The position numbers were made by a program, and so were the translations under genes. A DNA stretch of 64,000 bases from Gongronella butleri. Taxonomy: Eukaryota > Mucoromycota > Mucoromycetes > Mucorales > Cunninghamellaceae. A model generated the notes under the pieces. That model saw nothing but the letters and a program-made list of their open reading frames with translations. It was not told the origin of the DNA and did no database searches. The DNA lies in contig JAIWZP010000001.1 in NCBI GenBank assembly GCA_025201375.1, positions 978,501 to 1,042,500 on the forward strand, read 5' to 3'. Positions 9,241 through 22,153 of this stretch are shown piece after piece; position 1 is the stretch's first letter; each line of letters opens with the position of its first letter.

Positions 9241-12200
9241 ATTACTGTATCGTGTTTGCTATGATATCATATTGAAAACCCAGAGCCAAAATAATATTTT
9301 ATGCGTTCCTCCCGGTGAGCATGACCATTTTGGATCAAAATTTAGACAAGTGAGTTGTCGGCTCAAAACTTCGATGTTTGCAAGTTTTTCCAGAGATCGG
9401 ACCACTCAATCCTGATAAAATGCATTTTACACAAATTTAGAGCCAAAACAGGGTCAAGACAATCCCTCAAGGCTAACTCGCAGAGAACCCGACGCGATGT
9501 ACTCAAACCGCAAGCGCTTTTACCGCGTTTAGCTGCAATTCATTTGAGGTGATTCACGCATCGGGGCACTCAGCCGTTGCCGCGGTATGAGTCCAATTGG
9601 TCGTGATTTTACTCCCTTTACGCCTATGCTGGCGAGAGCAAGAAGTCAAGCGAGAGAAGGCTGCGCGCTTTGCGCGTCCCACCAGCAGCAATAGCTAGAT
9701 TTCTTGCCTTGTCGCCCGATGAGGGTCGTCGGTGAAATCCTCGTCCTCTTTTTCTCGCCCCCCTCCTCCTGGCTCTTGCTGCTCGTGATTGATCCGAGTA
9801 CCTAAATTTTACTACCCAAAAATGCCGACTGACCCCCTTGCAAATAAAGTCGCTGCTAGAACATCCCAATTTATGAAAATCAACACTGCTCGCTATCGAG
9901 TGGCCGGCGCCCCATGAATCCTTTGTTGTTTTTGCGTTTTGGCTACTTGCTTCTCGAAAACAAAATAAAAACCGGGAGTGCATTTGGTCGTTGTTGACAA
10001 GAAAATCGATATTTCTCCAGAAATTCACAATTTTGATCCTGGCACGATAAAGTCTATGATAATTTGATCAAGCTGAAAACTTACAAGTGGAATAATAAGA
10101 CGCGCGTGGCGGACATTTTGTTCCAGCCCGGCAAAACCGATGCGCATCCTTGGTACAACTGGGATGCCAGATTTAAAACTTCAACTCCAATTTTCTCGGA
10201 AAGAAACAATGCAACCCACGACAAGCTTGCAGTGACAAAAGATGCAGAATTTTGATTTTCTATCAAATGAGACCAGTTTCACGGACGTGCGATCAAAACT
10301 GGTCGATAAATTCAAGTTTCTAAAATTTGCCTTTGATCGCTTTTTCTCGCGACCCGTCAAGTCAATCCCTGATTTTTATTGCAGATTTGCTAAGAAAGAC
10401 GGGGTCGTTGCATCAAATGAGATGACTCTCAAAGCGCTGGTGTGTAGGTTGCCAAACGGATTTGGATTTCTGGCTGGACTTGAATCTCTCAAGCAGAGGG
10501 ACCCTCCAGATGCATTTTGACCTGACCAACTTTTATTTCCAAGATTCGAAAAAAATCATTTCACCACCAAGAATTCATTGCAGCGCCACGAAACTTTCCC
10601 ACCTATACTGTAGTGTTTTGCTCCTCTCTTTTCAGAAAAAAATTAAAACCCCAATACTGTATCAATCAGCTGGTTCGTCGAGAAACTTGACATTGCTGAA
10701 AATTTGGCTGTAGCGCGTTTTTTAAAATCATTTCGCAGTGAAATCGTGGTTCAATCACCGCGAAATTTTACCACATGGTCAATTCGCGCCCTTTTTTCAT
10801 GGAAAATTTTTAACCGGTCGAGGTTGACCGAGCCGTAGTCGAGATAATCGCCAATTTCACGAAATCTTGCAAATTCAATAATATGAACGCCAAAACACGA
10901 GTTGGATCATTGCCAAAGCAGTGCCATTTGATCGTTTCTGCGCGTTTATTTTCAGAAATCATTAGAAACCGGAGGCCATACAGCCGAGTTGTTGACAGTT
11001 TTGAAATTTTGACATTTTTCAACGATTTTCACCAATCCAGTATTAAAGTCTACAAACCATGGTTGGATCGCCTCCAAAACTTTTCGTTGGACCTCGTTTT
11101 TCTTCAGCATGTCGCTGAAAACCAGAGGTCAGCTGAGTTGTTGTGCTGATGAACCGAAAATATCGATATTTTCACAAATTTAGCGGTGACTCGAAATACG
11201 TATTTGGTGGATCGGAATGAAACTGGCACCAAGCGAAAGAGACACGCTCAGATGTCATTTCTGGAAGGTTTTTTGGCCGAAGCGTGACCTTTGTACCGCT
11301 TGTGAAAGCCGTTCAAACATTTCAAAAATTTTCAACCTCGATGTTCTCGGCAACGGATTAGACAGCACACGATGCTTTTAACGTGTCAAAGGCATCTCTT
11401 GCATCTCTATCGAGTGAGACAAGTTTCATCAATGGATAGCTAAAACTCGCAGAGAAAATTCACTTTTTCATCAAAATTTTTGATCGCGATTTTCTCGACA
11501 ACGGTCTGATAAACCTGTGGATTTTATTTCAGTTTTACTAACAAATAGGGGGCAAAGTATCTAATGGAACGACATGCAGTGCGCTAGCTTGGGTCTCGCT
11601 TTTTGGATCGGTCATTTCACCAGCCTGCAGCCCACTCGGAGGACAAAAATGTTCAAAATAAAAAATAGAAAAATAAAAAAATTCCATGCAATCCACGACA
11701 ATAATTTGGAAGTGCCAAATCTTAAATTTTTGCAAAAAAATCTTGCCCAAAGTAGGCACTTTTTGTCTGTCGATCGCCGTTCATGCGTCACTCTTTGGAC
11801 TTTTTTCTTAAGCTGGGGCGATTTGCCACTTCGTCTTTCAATAGCAAATTGTCGAACTTGTCTGTTTGGGATGCATTGATCACTCGGAGTTCGAAATTTC
11901 TCAAATTTGGCATTTTCTGAGATTGAAATGTGTGACCCCTGAGTGACCCCTGAGTGACCCCTGAATTTTTCTAAAGTGGCCGTAACGCTTTGGGGGTTTA
12001 AGCTTTTTTGTTGCAAATTTTGCGTAGAACGCGATGCAGCTGTTTTTGAACGGGGTCGACCATGCAGACGGGCAGATGAATGCAAAATAGTACAAATAGG
12101 AGGTTTTTGGCATTTTCGAGTTCAAAAAAAATCGGGCGGGTCCGTCTTGAGCACTGAGCCATAGTTTACGCCGTGATGCATATTTTACTGGCGGGCAAGC

Positions 12201-12560
12201 AGGCTGTAAAAAAAATTCTGGAGGCACAGCAGGTCGGCAAAGCCCGAAAAACATACTCTTTGTTGGTTTTTAAAGGGCGAATGTGCATGTTTTTGTGCAG
12301 TGTACGTAGCGGATGCTTCAGGCATCGAAATGATAGCACGTGTCAGTTTCTGTTCCCTGAGATTGAAACATAATATGTAGATGATGGATCAACCGCCTCC
12401 TTTTTTGTGTGTAGAAATACTCCAAAACGGCAGAAAATTGTTACATGTGCATTTTCTCGGGCGCTGGACGCTGGTTGATCGATTTTTTTTATTACAAACA
12501 GACATGAGAGAAGAGACGCTTGTGCATGCTGATTTGAAGCCACGCCCTCACCAAATTTGA
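9241..12560. repeat. Mosaic non-coding repeat, copy A (longest)
   Basis: About 3.3 kb without a credible ORF. Modules match other places in the window: 9274-9600 to 20640-20850, 20999-21340 and 21498-21580; 10500-11620 to 58118-59600; 11600-12170 to 50590-51190; 12080-12540 to 19915-20400 and 48825-49060. Matches are patchy but collinear inside each module. Marker words: GCGTTTTACCGCG/TTTACCGCGTTT, ACCCTCCAGATGCATTTTGA, GTGACCCCTGAGTGACCCCTGA, AAAAAATCGGGCGGGTCCGT. The module containing TGAGTGACCCC has three tandem copies here and two at 50930. I see no transposase or reverse transcriptase motif, so its class is open. Confidence 0.75.
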
Positions 12561-12685
12561 GAGGCATTCCAGTGTCATACCATAAAACAAATCAAGGCAA
12601 TAAAGAAACAAAAGGCAAAATTTTATTTTTAAATACAGTAAAAGGAGGAGCAGGTCTACTGCTAATTCAGCTGCCTGTTGTAGCC

Positions 12686-14789
12686 CTATTGAGTGGTTGA
12701 ACGAAGCTCCTGAGGTATCAATTTGACAAAGACAAAGCCCTCCTTTTCGAGCGCGTGTTGCAGACCGTGGACCGCGTCATCCTTGCAGCCATTCAGGGAA
12801 ATGATGATGGCGCCGCCCGAGCCGCAGAACTTGGCATGGCCGCCAAATTGGCGCACGAGCTCGACCATGCGCAGATTTGCCGCGCCCACCACGGCATCAC
12901 CGTACGTCTTGCGGCGCATCTCAAAGTTGCATGTCATCAAATCCGCAAACTTGTCGTGCGCACCTTGCTGGAGCGCATCCCGCGCATCGCGGGCATACGA
13001 TGCAAAGTTCTTCATGGCGTCAATCACCTAAAAATAAAAATAAAGGTCAGCCATGCACGGAAAAAAAAAGTCGTATTTTACGTTTTTTTTTTTTTTTTTA
13101 CCTGCTTGTCGCCATCCAAGAATCGCTTTTTGACGGTGCTGTGGACCTTTCCAGAGTCTTCGGGGTGGGCAATGTAAGCGAGGTACAGATCAGGGACAAG
13201 GGAGACGGGCAGCGGGGTGTATTGGCCGTGGCCATTGGCTTCCATGTACTCCTTGTTGAAATCCATAAAAACGAGGCCACCATAGATTTGGGACACGCGG
13301 TCCTGGAGGCCCGCGGCAATGCCGAGCTCGTCGACCTCCACCTGGAGAACAAGGCTCGCTTGCTTGGCGAGTGGAATGTGAGCCTCATCCAAGCCGTGGT
13401 ATTGCATGAGTGCGCGCCAGCAGGCGGACACAATGGCGGACGAACCGGCAAGACCGACTTGGCGCGGGATGTTGGTGAGGAACCCAAGGCGGAAGCCACG
13501 TGTCTTGGCGTCGACTTGCGCAAGGCGGTTCTCCTGACAATAGCGAATAAACACCTTGATGCACGCAAGCAACAAGCGGTCGCCGTGGTCGTACCCGTCC
13601 TGTTCACAGCATGCTGCAAGTGACTGCGCCGTGCCAAACCGGCGGCCATCGGCAAATCGATGTGTCAGAAGCTCAATGGACGCGTCCGACGCAGATGCAT
13701 TGGGCACAAGCGTCACCTGCGCCCAAAAGTTGGCAATGAGCAGCGACATGGTGCACCCAAAGAACCCGTCGCTAGGATTGCCCATCAGACCGACGCGTGC
13801 ATACGATTTGACGCGAATCGGCTCCAATCCGCTGGAAACAGGCGCAATGTCGTTGGCGTGCGTCGTGCGCAATTCGTGAAATTCGTTCGATTCGAGGTAC
13901 CGATCGTAAGCAGTGACATTTTCGACCGCAAGGAATGCCTCGTAGGGCAACGTGATCTTGGTTTCTTTCGCGTTTGGCTCGCTTTCCTTGACCCAATGCG
14001 CAAGATCGCGCGTCATGCCATCGTATGTGTTTTCCGCGGGCACCACGGCTTGAGACGATGCCAGAACGTCAAGCATGGCGCTTGTCACGGCCACCACGCA
14101 AGGGTGGCCTGTTTGAACCGTCTGAGGCGCCTCGCACGACATCAATTGCTTGACATCTTGCTTGGACAATAGCAAAGGTGAAGCAATCACCAAGGTGTCG
14201 GCCGTGACCGGTGTGACACGCTGCATAAACCCAAGATCACCAAGCGCGCCCGAGCTACAAGTGGGATGAATGATCAGCGACAAACTCTTCAAAAGGAAAA
14301 TAGCCCTCAATTGCCTTACCTGACGCCGCAATTCAACAAGTGATCCGCTGGGAAATGGCTCTCCGTGGCCCATCGCTCATATTGCTTGTAGCTGCCATTA
14401 AAAAAAAAGGGGGGGAGGGGAATGAGAACCTGGGGAAAAAGCGGGGAATGGACCGCTTACTTGTAGGCATTGGCCACAATGGTGACTTCCAGGCCATAAA
14501 ACCACGCACTTTCCACAGTCCAGGTGATGGCAGGCTTTTCAGCAACTGGAAGCAGCGCCTGGGGCGTATTGTGCCAGTACATCCACTTTACATCAAGTTG
14601 TTCCTGAAAAAAAAATAGGGGCCGTGCGGGAAAAAATAAAATAAGACGTAAAAAAAGACGCGTTAGCCTTTTGTGAGGCCCCTAGCAAGGGGGGTGAGTG
14701 ACAAGAAGCGCTTTATATACCAAAATATTCAGTTCTAGAGACGTCGGGTCATGGCTCGCCAAGATAATAAGGTGCTTTGGAGGCGCCAT
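12686..14789 (-). CDS. Nucleotidyltransferase-like domain fused to glucuronokinase (GHMP kinase)
   Basis: Five exons, roughly 590 residues, ATG at 14789, stop at 12686. The C-terminal half closely resembles glucuronokinase, which phosphorylates D-glucuronate to glucuronate-1-phosphate in the inositol/UDP-glucuronate salvage route. Seen are ARVGLMGNPSDGFFG, the GHMP ATP-binding motif NIPRQVGLAGSSAIVSA, GLQDRVSQIYGGLVFMDF, and the C-terminal GHMP motif GGHAKFCGSGGAIIISL. The N-terminal ~170 residues (HLIILAS..., TPQALLPVAEKPAITWTVES) have the look of a sugar-1-phosphate nucleotidyltransferase fold. The glycine-rich loop expected after LIILA is poorly conserved (SHDPTSLE), so catalysis by that half is doubtful. 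The last intron (13028-13103) begins GTA followed by a long A run. A UDP-GlcA-forming bifunctional enzyme is an inference. Confidence 0.85.
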
Positions 14790-14953
14790 AGCAAAAAAAA
14801 AATGAGAGGGAATAGGGGAAAAAGAGAGTGATTTGCGGGAAAGGGGGATTTCCTCCACTCAAAATTCAACGTGGAAAGGTGCACGGCGGAGCTCATGCGT
14901 GCCAAACTTTATTTTCGCAGTGAAGGGATGATCCCATCTTCAAGTTTTGATCA

Positions 14954-17900
14954 TCATTCGCGAGCATGGCCATCGAGGAACATGGAATCGCTGGGCAATG
15001 CATTTTCATTGTCGCCGTCGGGCGAAAAGACCAATGCGGCGACGTCTTGATGGAGATGATCACTGTCGTCGTCGTCGTCGACTTGGTCGTCCATGCTTTC
15101 CTGCATCAACGCACCAAGATCGCTGAACATGGTGCTGTCGGGCATTGGCATGTCGTTGGTGGCGCCACCGAGCGTCTGCTGCTGCCGCGACTCGGGCGAT
15201 TCTTGCAATTGCTGGTGACTGTCCTCGAACTGGATGAGCGGGCTGTCGGAGCCAGCAATGACAGCGGGTGGCGGCGTGCCAAGTGAGGCTGACGACGATT
15301 TGACTGAAGACGGCATGAAGAACACGTCGTCGGTCGTTGCCGGGCGTGCGTACATGGCCGGCGCGCCACCTAGACTGATCAGATACGCGTCTTCAAACGA
15401 GAGCGACGACGTGCGCTCGTCCAATGGATCCACAAGTGACGACATGTGATGGTGCGAGCTGCTGCTGGCCCCGGCGCTCGATGACAGACGCATTCCGCGC
15501 CGCGGCGACGGGCTCTTGCTAAACGTGGTCTGCATCGCGGTTGACAGATTCTCTAGAAAAAGGGGGAAAAAAAAGAAAAGTGTTAAATAAAAAAAAGTAA
15601 AAAAGGCCATGCGTCACTTTTTTTTTCTTTTTTTTTTTTTCTCTCCCTCTCTCTCGCTCTCTTTAAATTTACCTTCTAATTCGGCGAGGGCGTCATCCAT
15701 GTACTCGTCGTCGGCATCGATGCTACGTGCCTTTGCATTTGTCATTCCGACGCGTGTCAAGCGGCTCGCGTAAGGCTCGGGGGTATCGGATCGGACGACG
15801 ACGGGCTGGCTAGGCGGTACGAGCGGCTGCAGGTGGTTGAATTTGAAGGGCGACGAGGCAGAGGTTGCGGACGCAGGTGTCGATGGCGACGATGCGCCTC
15901 CTTGATACACCTGGAATGAGAATTGCGAATGTGTCCATAGAGCAGGCTCCGTTGGCGCGTACGTCATGATTTCCGCGTGGCTCAGCCAAGATGTGGACAA
16001 GGAATTGGCGTCCAAAGCAGCAGATGGCGATGAAGCAGCGGCCTGTTGAGCCTGTTGCTGCTGATGTTGCTGGTGTTGCTGATGCTTTTTCTTCTTTCCT
16101 GCCTTTGTAGGTGCGGATTGTTGCTGGAGCGACTGTGGCTGGTCGTCAGTGGTGGATGACGATGAAGGCGAGGGCGAAAAAGCGCCATCCTCGTCGGGTG
16201 CTCGTAGTAATGACGTGGCAAAGGATGCATGTATCGTTTGCAATGGCGTCTTAACCTCATCCCAATTCGGTCCGCGGGCAACCTGCCATTCGGCCACATC
16301 CTCTTGCTTGACAGACAGGTCCCATTTGCCGACCAATCGGCCTTGGACGCGTTTTTTGATAAGGGTCTTTGTGATCCACAGGCGATGCAAGGTCAGGTAT
16401 CCCGCTGGGTGCAGTGAATACACATCCTGATAGCCAGTGTGATCATTGACCATCTTTGTCGTTGTCAAATCGTCTTCCAGGGCCGACTGTTCCTCGTCAA
16501 ATCCAAACAAACGGTCTCCATTGTTGGATTTCTCGCGTGACCACGACCAATCCTTTTGCGCCTGCGGCAAATACGACGAAACCTGCGAAACGAGGGTTGA
16601 TGCATGCTGCCGGATCGATGTCAGCGACGCTGACGCTGCTGCAGCTGCTGCAGGCGGCATGGCAGGGTGGAAATTGGTCGTTGTGATACCTGAAGAAGAC
16701 GATGGCGACGTTGAATGGCCTACATGGGCGCCACTGTTGCCGCTGCTCGGGCTGCTGCCGGTGCTGGGGTATGTGGGGGGAGGTGGCGACGACGACGATG
16801 TCGTCGGCGACGGGGAGAGCGCATGTGCCGCCATGGTTGCCGCGCCAATCGTCGCAGACGATCCAATGGCGCCATTTCCGCCGCCATTGCCCTGCTGCGG
16901 CAGCTGCGTGATGGACAAAAAGCGCGTCGTCAGTCGTGCACGTGCCTTTTTGTTGTTGCTGCTGCTGTTGACGCCCAATGGCGATGTCGGCGGAATCATT
17001 GGCCTTGCCGATGCATTGGCTTGATCAGACGACTCGGCCACGGGTGCAGCGGGTGGCGCAGCGCCTGCCGCAGGTGGCATCCCTGAAAAAGGCGGCGATG
17101 CATAATATGGTGCGTACATCGGGTCCAATTCGTCCATCATCAGCGTCGGATCTTGCGGCATTGCGCGCCTTTGCTTCACACGCACAGCAGGATTCAGAGA
17201 CGTAAGCTAGTGCGGTCAAAAAAAAATTAAAAAAAAGGAATGAGCACCCCGCAAACACATAAAAAAAAATGGAACTCACATAAGGGGGCTTTTTGGTGAC
17301 AAAAGGGTGTTCAAGCAAATTGTTGATTTTGCCATTAACATGGCCACTGATTTCGGGTTTGCCGCCATAGGGATTGATGGTGTACATGTGTGTTGTGCCG
17401 CGTGCCGTGGTGACGGCACACCACGTCGAGTCGAGCGAGAATTGGCAGTCGACCACCTGCGCGTCCGTGTATCCACGCGTCAGACTGTACATGTGTGCTG
17501 CATTGCCAAGGTGCCGCTCCGTCGGGAAGATGGAAAAGATGTGGAATGTGTGGCCCTGCGTCGAAATGGACATGAGCAGGTTGCCTGCCGCATTAAATGC
17601 CAAAAATGCCACCGCGTGCGTGTGCGGCTTGAAATGCGCCACCGTCGACCCAGAAAGTCCCGTCTGCCCAACATTGTCGAGCTTTTCAAGGTCACGCACC
17701 ATCACCATCCCTTGCGGACCGCTCTTTTTGGCCACATCTAGACGAAGGAAAAAAAAGAAAAAAAGAGGGAGAGGGTGAGTGACTTGGCCGAGAAAATACT
17801 TTATGGAAAAATGCTCATTTTTTTTTTTTTACCACCAGACGCGTTGGGCGACGCGGCGGCACCCGTCGCATGAGGTATGGCGGTGGATGCGGGTGCTGTG

Positions 17901-19274
17901 GTCGCCGCAGGCATGGCGACGCCACGCGGCGGCAATGGATCCTGGCCGTGCAGATAGTTTGAGAACCGCTGGTAGCCTAATTCGCCCAGCGACTTGACGC
18001 CGTGCACCATTTCCTTGGCCAAATCGCGCGCCGTGTCCTTCATGTCTTTGTCGCGGCTGCTGCTGCTATTGTTGGACATGCTTTGATTAAGCACGGGCTG
18101 TGTTGTCGCGTACGCAATCAGCCGTGACCCAAGCGTGAACACAGGGCCCACATCCGCGTGGTGAAACACATCCGAAAGCGTCGCAAAAGGCTGCGAAAAA
18201 TCGTCCATCGAGTACAGCCGCAAGCACGACGCCGAGCGCGATTGACAACCCTAAAAATAGGAGAAAATCATGAAAATCAGCCCCTTTTCAATCAAAATGG
18301 GGACGAATCTTACCACAACCATGACGCTCTGGTTGCTCTTGACATCCGTCAGCGTCCATTCGTCGTCATCGTCGTCAACTTCGCCATCGTCGGCCTTTGT
18401 ATCGTCCATCGGGACGAATTCATGCGTCTGAAGCGAATAGATCGATAAGCGTGTCTTTTCCGGAGAATTCCCCTTTTCATTGCTGCCTGTCGAGCTGCAA
18501 AAGGGCGTAAAAAAAGAAAGAGAAACACAATGGAAAAAGACAGTGAGAATAAAAGAAAAACCATACACCAGGTGGGCATCCTTTTTTTTTGCACACTTTT
18601 TCTCTCCCTCTCCCTCCTTTTTTTTTTTAGCGTACATGATGGCCAGTAGCGGTGCTTGGTGCCTATCGTCGTCAGCCCCTTCCGTTGGCGCTGCGGCAAG
18701 CAGATGCAGCTTTTTCACAGTGCCGAGCGTCTCCGAACGCACGGAAGCAAGTTCACGCACATTCTCGGGCTGCGATACGTTCCAGAGCTGGAACCCTTGA
18801 TCGTAGCCAAGAAGCAGGACCATCAGTTCACCATCCGGTGTGTCCAACGTGCCAAAACTCGCAAATGTGATCGTTTCCGCGTCGTTTGCGGCTGGCTCCT
18901 CGCTGCCTGCTGCGGCACCTGCGGCCGATGCGAGCCATTGCTGCTGTTGCTGTTGCTGCTGGTGCTGCTGTTGCTGGAGAAGCTGCTGCTGGTAGTAAAA
19001 GAGCTTTGGGTCATGGGTAGGTATATAGGGAGCGAGCCCGGGCTTGCGCAGGGGAATATTGGACGCCACGTACGACGATAGCCGAGACAGACCGGATGAG
19101 ATGGTCTCCAAGGACGTGGGGTCACTATTACAAAAAGAGATAAAAACAAAAAAAACAGGACGTGCTTAGCACCGAGAAAAAAAACAGCAAAAAAAAGGCC
19201 CCGTGTCGTGGGAAACATGGCCTTGTTTGCATCGCTTACCGCAGATACTTTGGTTCAGCTCGCACGCCGGGCAT
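14954..19274 (-). CDS. BCAS3-domain WD40-like protein (Atg18/PROPPIN-related)
   Basis: Large multi-exon gene, roughly 1,200 residues, ATG at 19274 (MPGVRAEPKYLRDPTSLE), stop at 14954. The N-terminal part has WD40-like blades: LMVLLLGYDQGFQLWNVS, LLAIMYA, and HFKPHTHAVAFLAFNAAG with LLMSISTQGHTFHIFSIFP. This last pair is the region shared by BCAS3 and plant Atg18f/g/h. It is followed by the BCAS3-domain segment around 16260-16430 (LWITKTLIKKRVQGRLVGKWDLSVKQ). In animals BCAS3 acts with PHAF1 at the forming autophagosome, so an autophagy or membrane role is inferred. Low-complexity inserts are large: poly-Q near 18935-19000, poly-Ala/Ser/Gly around 16600-16900, Asp-rich near the C-terminus. Confidence 0.8.
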
Positions 19275-19914
19275 GTAAAAAGATAAGAGGTGTCGCAAAA
19301 GGTATTGTGTGCAAAGGTGTTGAAGAGACAAAACAAAAAAATTGAAAGAAAGCGCGAAAAATCGAGAAAAAAGGTAAGCGATAGAGAGACCAAGTGTCTA
19401 AATCGAACAAGAGAAGCAAACGATAAAATAAAGAAGGGTGTGGGAGGCGTGGGGAGGGCAAGCGAGAGTGAGTGAAGGAGCAAAAAGACGAGAAAAGAAC
19501 GAAAAAGCTGCATGAACCGGGCAAGGCACGCCAATGTGACGCAACGAATTGGCCCTCCGATTGAACCCCAGCATAATCACCTGACCTGCAGATGACGTTG
19601 ACAAAAAGGAACAAAATTATCTCCCTGCGCATTCTCATTCAAAACCGGCTGCGCCCTGGCTCGTGGCTAGCTTTGCATTGGTGTGAATGGGGAGAACCAA
19701 AATATTAGTGTGACACAAAAAGAAGAACGCACGACCGATCACCATGGTCCGTCATCCTTTTTGTTTTTTAATACGCGTCATGCGTGAATTGGCCCTGTCA
19801 TCCCCGTTTTTTTTTTTGTGCTCCATACGTTTATGCCTGCCTCCGCCCCCACCCCCAACAGGCAATCACAAAGATAAGAAAAATGCACATTGCAAGATTG
19901 TCGCATTTACAAGA
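19275..19914. other. Intergenic region upstream of the BCAS3-type gene
   Basis: Low-complexity A-rich sequence (19290-19500) consistent with leader and promoter of the minus-strand gene. No gene, RNA or repeat supported up to the start of mosaic repeat copy B. Confidence 0.5.
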
Positions 19915-21660
19915 TACTGCAAATAGGTGTTGGCATTTTCGAGCCCCCAAAAAAAATCGGGCAGGCCCGTCCTGGGCAGTGGGGCATAGTTATGCCGCGA
20001 CGCGTTTTTCATTGGCGGGCGAGCAGGCTGTAAAAATTTTCTGGAGGCCCAGCAGGCCGCCAAAGTCCGAAAAACACGTTCTTTGATGTTTAAAAGGTGA
20101 AGCGTAGCACGATGCTTCCGGCATTGAAATGATAGTTCGCGTCAGTTACTGTTCACTGAGATTAAAACATGGACAGATCAAACGCTTTAGTCGCGTGCAA
20201 AACCCAAAACGGATGAAACTGGTGCTTTTGTGCATTTTCTCGGGCACTTGCTGAGATGCATGCTGACTGATTTTTTTCACGCATGTGGAAGCCTCGAATT
20301 TGTGAATATGAACAAGCAGGCAGAGTCGAACCAGTATCATTTCCACCAAACCAAAACAAAAATGCGATTTTTCAGAGTCACTGCGCACTAACTAGCCGAG
20401 ATATCAACGCGACCTCTTCAAAACCAAAGCGCCTTTACCGCGCTTGACCGCTGATTCATTTGAGATGACTCGCGTGTCGATGTATTGGGCCGTTGTCGCG
20501 TACGCTACCAAAATGGATAAATCCTTACCCCACTTTAGCTGGGCGCATCCTCTGGGTCTTCCCCATCGTGCTTTATATTTGAGCCAGAGAATGCTGAACA
20601 CAAAACACGAAAGATGTCATGTTTTTTCAGAGATTGAATGACTCAGTCCTGATGAAATTAACTTGGCCAGAAATCAGGGCCAAATCGACTCCGTGAAAGC
20701 TAACTCGCCGGCAACTCGACGCGATATCTCCAAACCACAAGCGCTTTTACCGCGTTTGCCCGCTGATTCATTTGAGGTGCCTCACGTGTCGGGGCGCTCA
20801 GCCGTTGCCGCGGTACGAGACCAAATGATGTTGATCTTACCCCTTTTACGCCTGTGAAACTGGCGCTTCCTCAGAAACTGGCTCATCTGGTCCAAGATTT
20901 GGACCAGTTAGTGATAAACCCATTTCTCCAGCGGTATTATTTTTTATCGGGTATCGGATAGCTCAGTCGTGAGAAATCTCGAGATTATTATTTGCTACTG
21001 TGAAACTCCAGCGCCAAATAATATTTTACGCGTTCCTCCCGATGAGCCTGACTATCCGGCTCCAAATTTAAATCAGTGTATACTCGATCTAAAACTTCGA
21101 CGATTCCAAGTTTTTTCAGAAATCGGATCACTCAGTCTTGAGAAAATGCATTTTTCATAAACTCAGGGCCAAAATAGGATTAAAACGAACCCTCAAGGCT
21201 AACTCGCCAAAAACTCGACGCGATATCTTCAAACCACAAGCGTTTTTACCGCGTTTGCCCACTGATTCATTTAATGCGCCTTACGTGTCGGGGCGCTCAG
21301 CCGTTGCCGCGGTACGAGACCAAATGATGCTGTTCGTACCGCCTTTAGCGCTATGAAACTGGGACTTTTTCAGAAACTCGCTCATCTGGTCCCAAATTTG
21401 ACAGTTGATGGTAGATCCAATTCTTCAGCGGTGTTCACGTTTTTTTGGGAATCGGATAGCACAGTGTCGAGAAATCTCGAGATTCGTATTTGCTAGTGAA
21501 AATCCAGCGTCAAACAATATTTTACACGTTTCTCCCCATGAGCCTGACCACATGGCGCCAAATTTAGACAAGTGGATAGTCGACTCAAGATCCTGATGAT
21601 TCCAATTTTTTTCGCAAAACGGGTCACTCAATCTTTTAAAATCTCGAAAATGGTATTTGA
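19915..21660. repeat. Mosaic repeat, copy B, with ~490 bp tandem units
   Basis: 19915-20400 matches 12080-12540 (AAAAAAATCGGGC, GGCGGGC, AGCAGGCTGTAAAAA, ATTGAAATGATAG). Then a unit of about 490 bp repeats: starts near 20643 and 21130 and tails off near 21627. Shared words are GCTAACTCGCC, ACTCGACGCGATATC, TTTTACCGCGTTTGCCC, GGGGCGCTCAGCCGTTGCCG, AATATTTTACRCGTT and GATGAGCCTGAC. A diverged third unit occurs at 9274-9600. No ORF of note. Confidence 0.8.
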
Positions 21661-22153
21661 TATCATGTTTCCCATTTTATTTCGTGTGATTTATTAAAAT
21701 AGGTTCATTTTGGTCAAGTTTATGGGATGCATAGGGCAATTCCGACTAGGCTGCACACTTGGGAACAGGTCTCGGGTCCTGCCACAGTTTTTTTTATATT
21801 AAAAATGCATCCAGACAATTTTTTGGCTTTTTATGTACTTAAACTTGTGTTATTTACGTTCTAACTTGTGTTTTACATGTTAATCAAGGATGTACAATCG
21901 CGTGGTGATGTCTGAATTGCGTGTCATATTGTTGGGATTCTCGTAGTAAGCAATTTTGCACAAATTACGCGCTTCACTTGTATCATGTGACTTAAAGCCT
22001 GATCAAATTGCAAATTCATTCCTTGAGCCGTTGTAAAATTTATTTTAGAATGGAGTAAAATCCTCACACAGTGTCCATTGACGTAATAAATTTCGAGAAA
22101 ACTGCAATCTGCGCGAATTTAATGTTTTGGTCTCGTATTTAGTGCAGCCTGCA

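Noticed and set aside
9624..10028. 134-residue minus-strand open frame in mosaic repeat copy A
   Set aside because: No domain, odd composition (Arg-rich then mixed), and sister repeat copies do not keep the frame.
13660..14172. Long open frames opposite the glucuronokinase gene (also opposite BCAS3, MMSDH, PH/LRR and NIS genes)
   Set aside because: Antisense shadows of GC-rich coding exons; no motifs, and the other strand has clear families.
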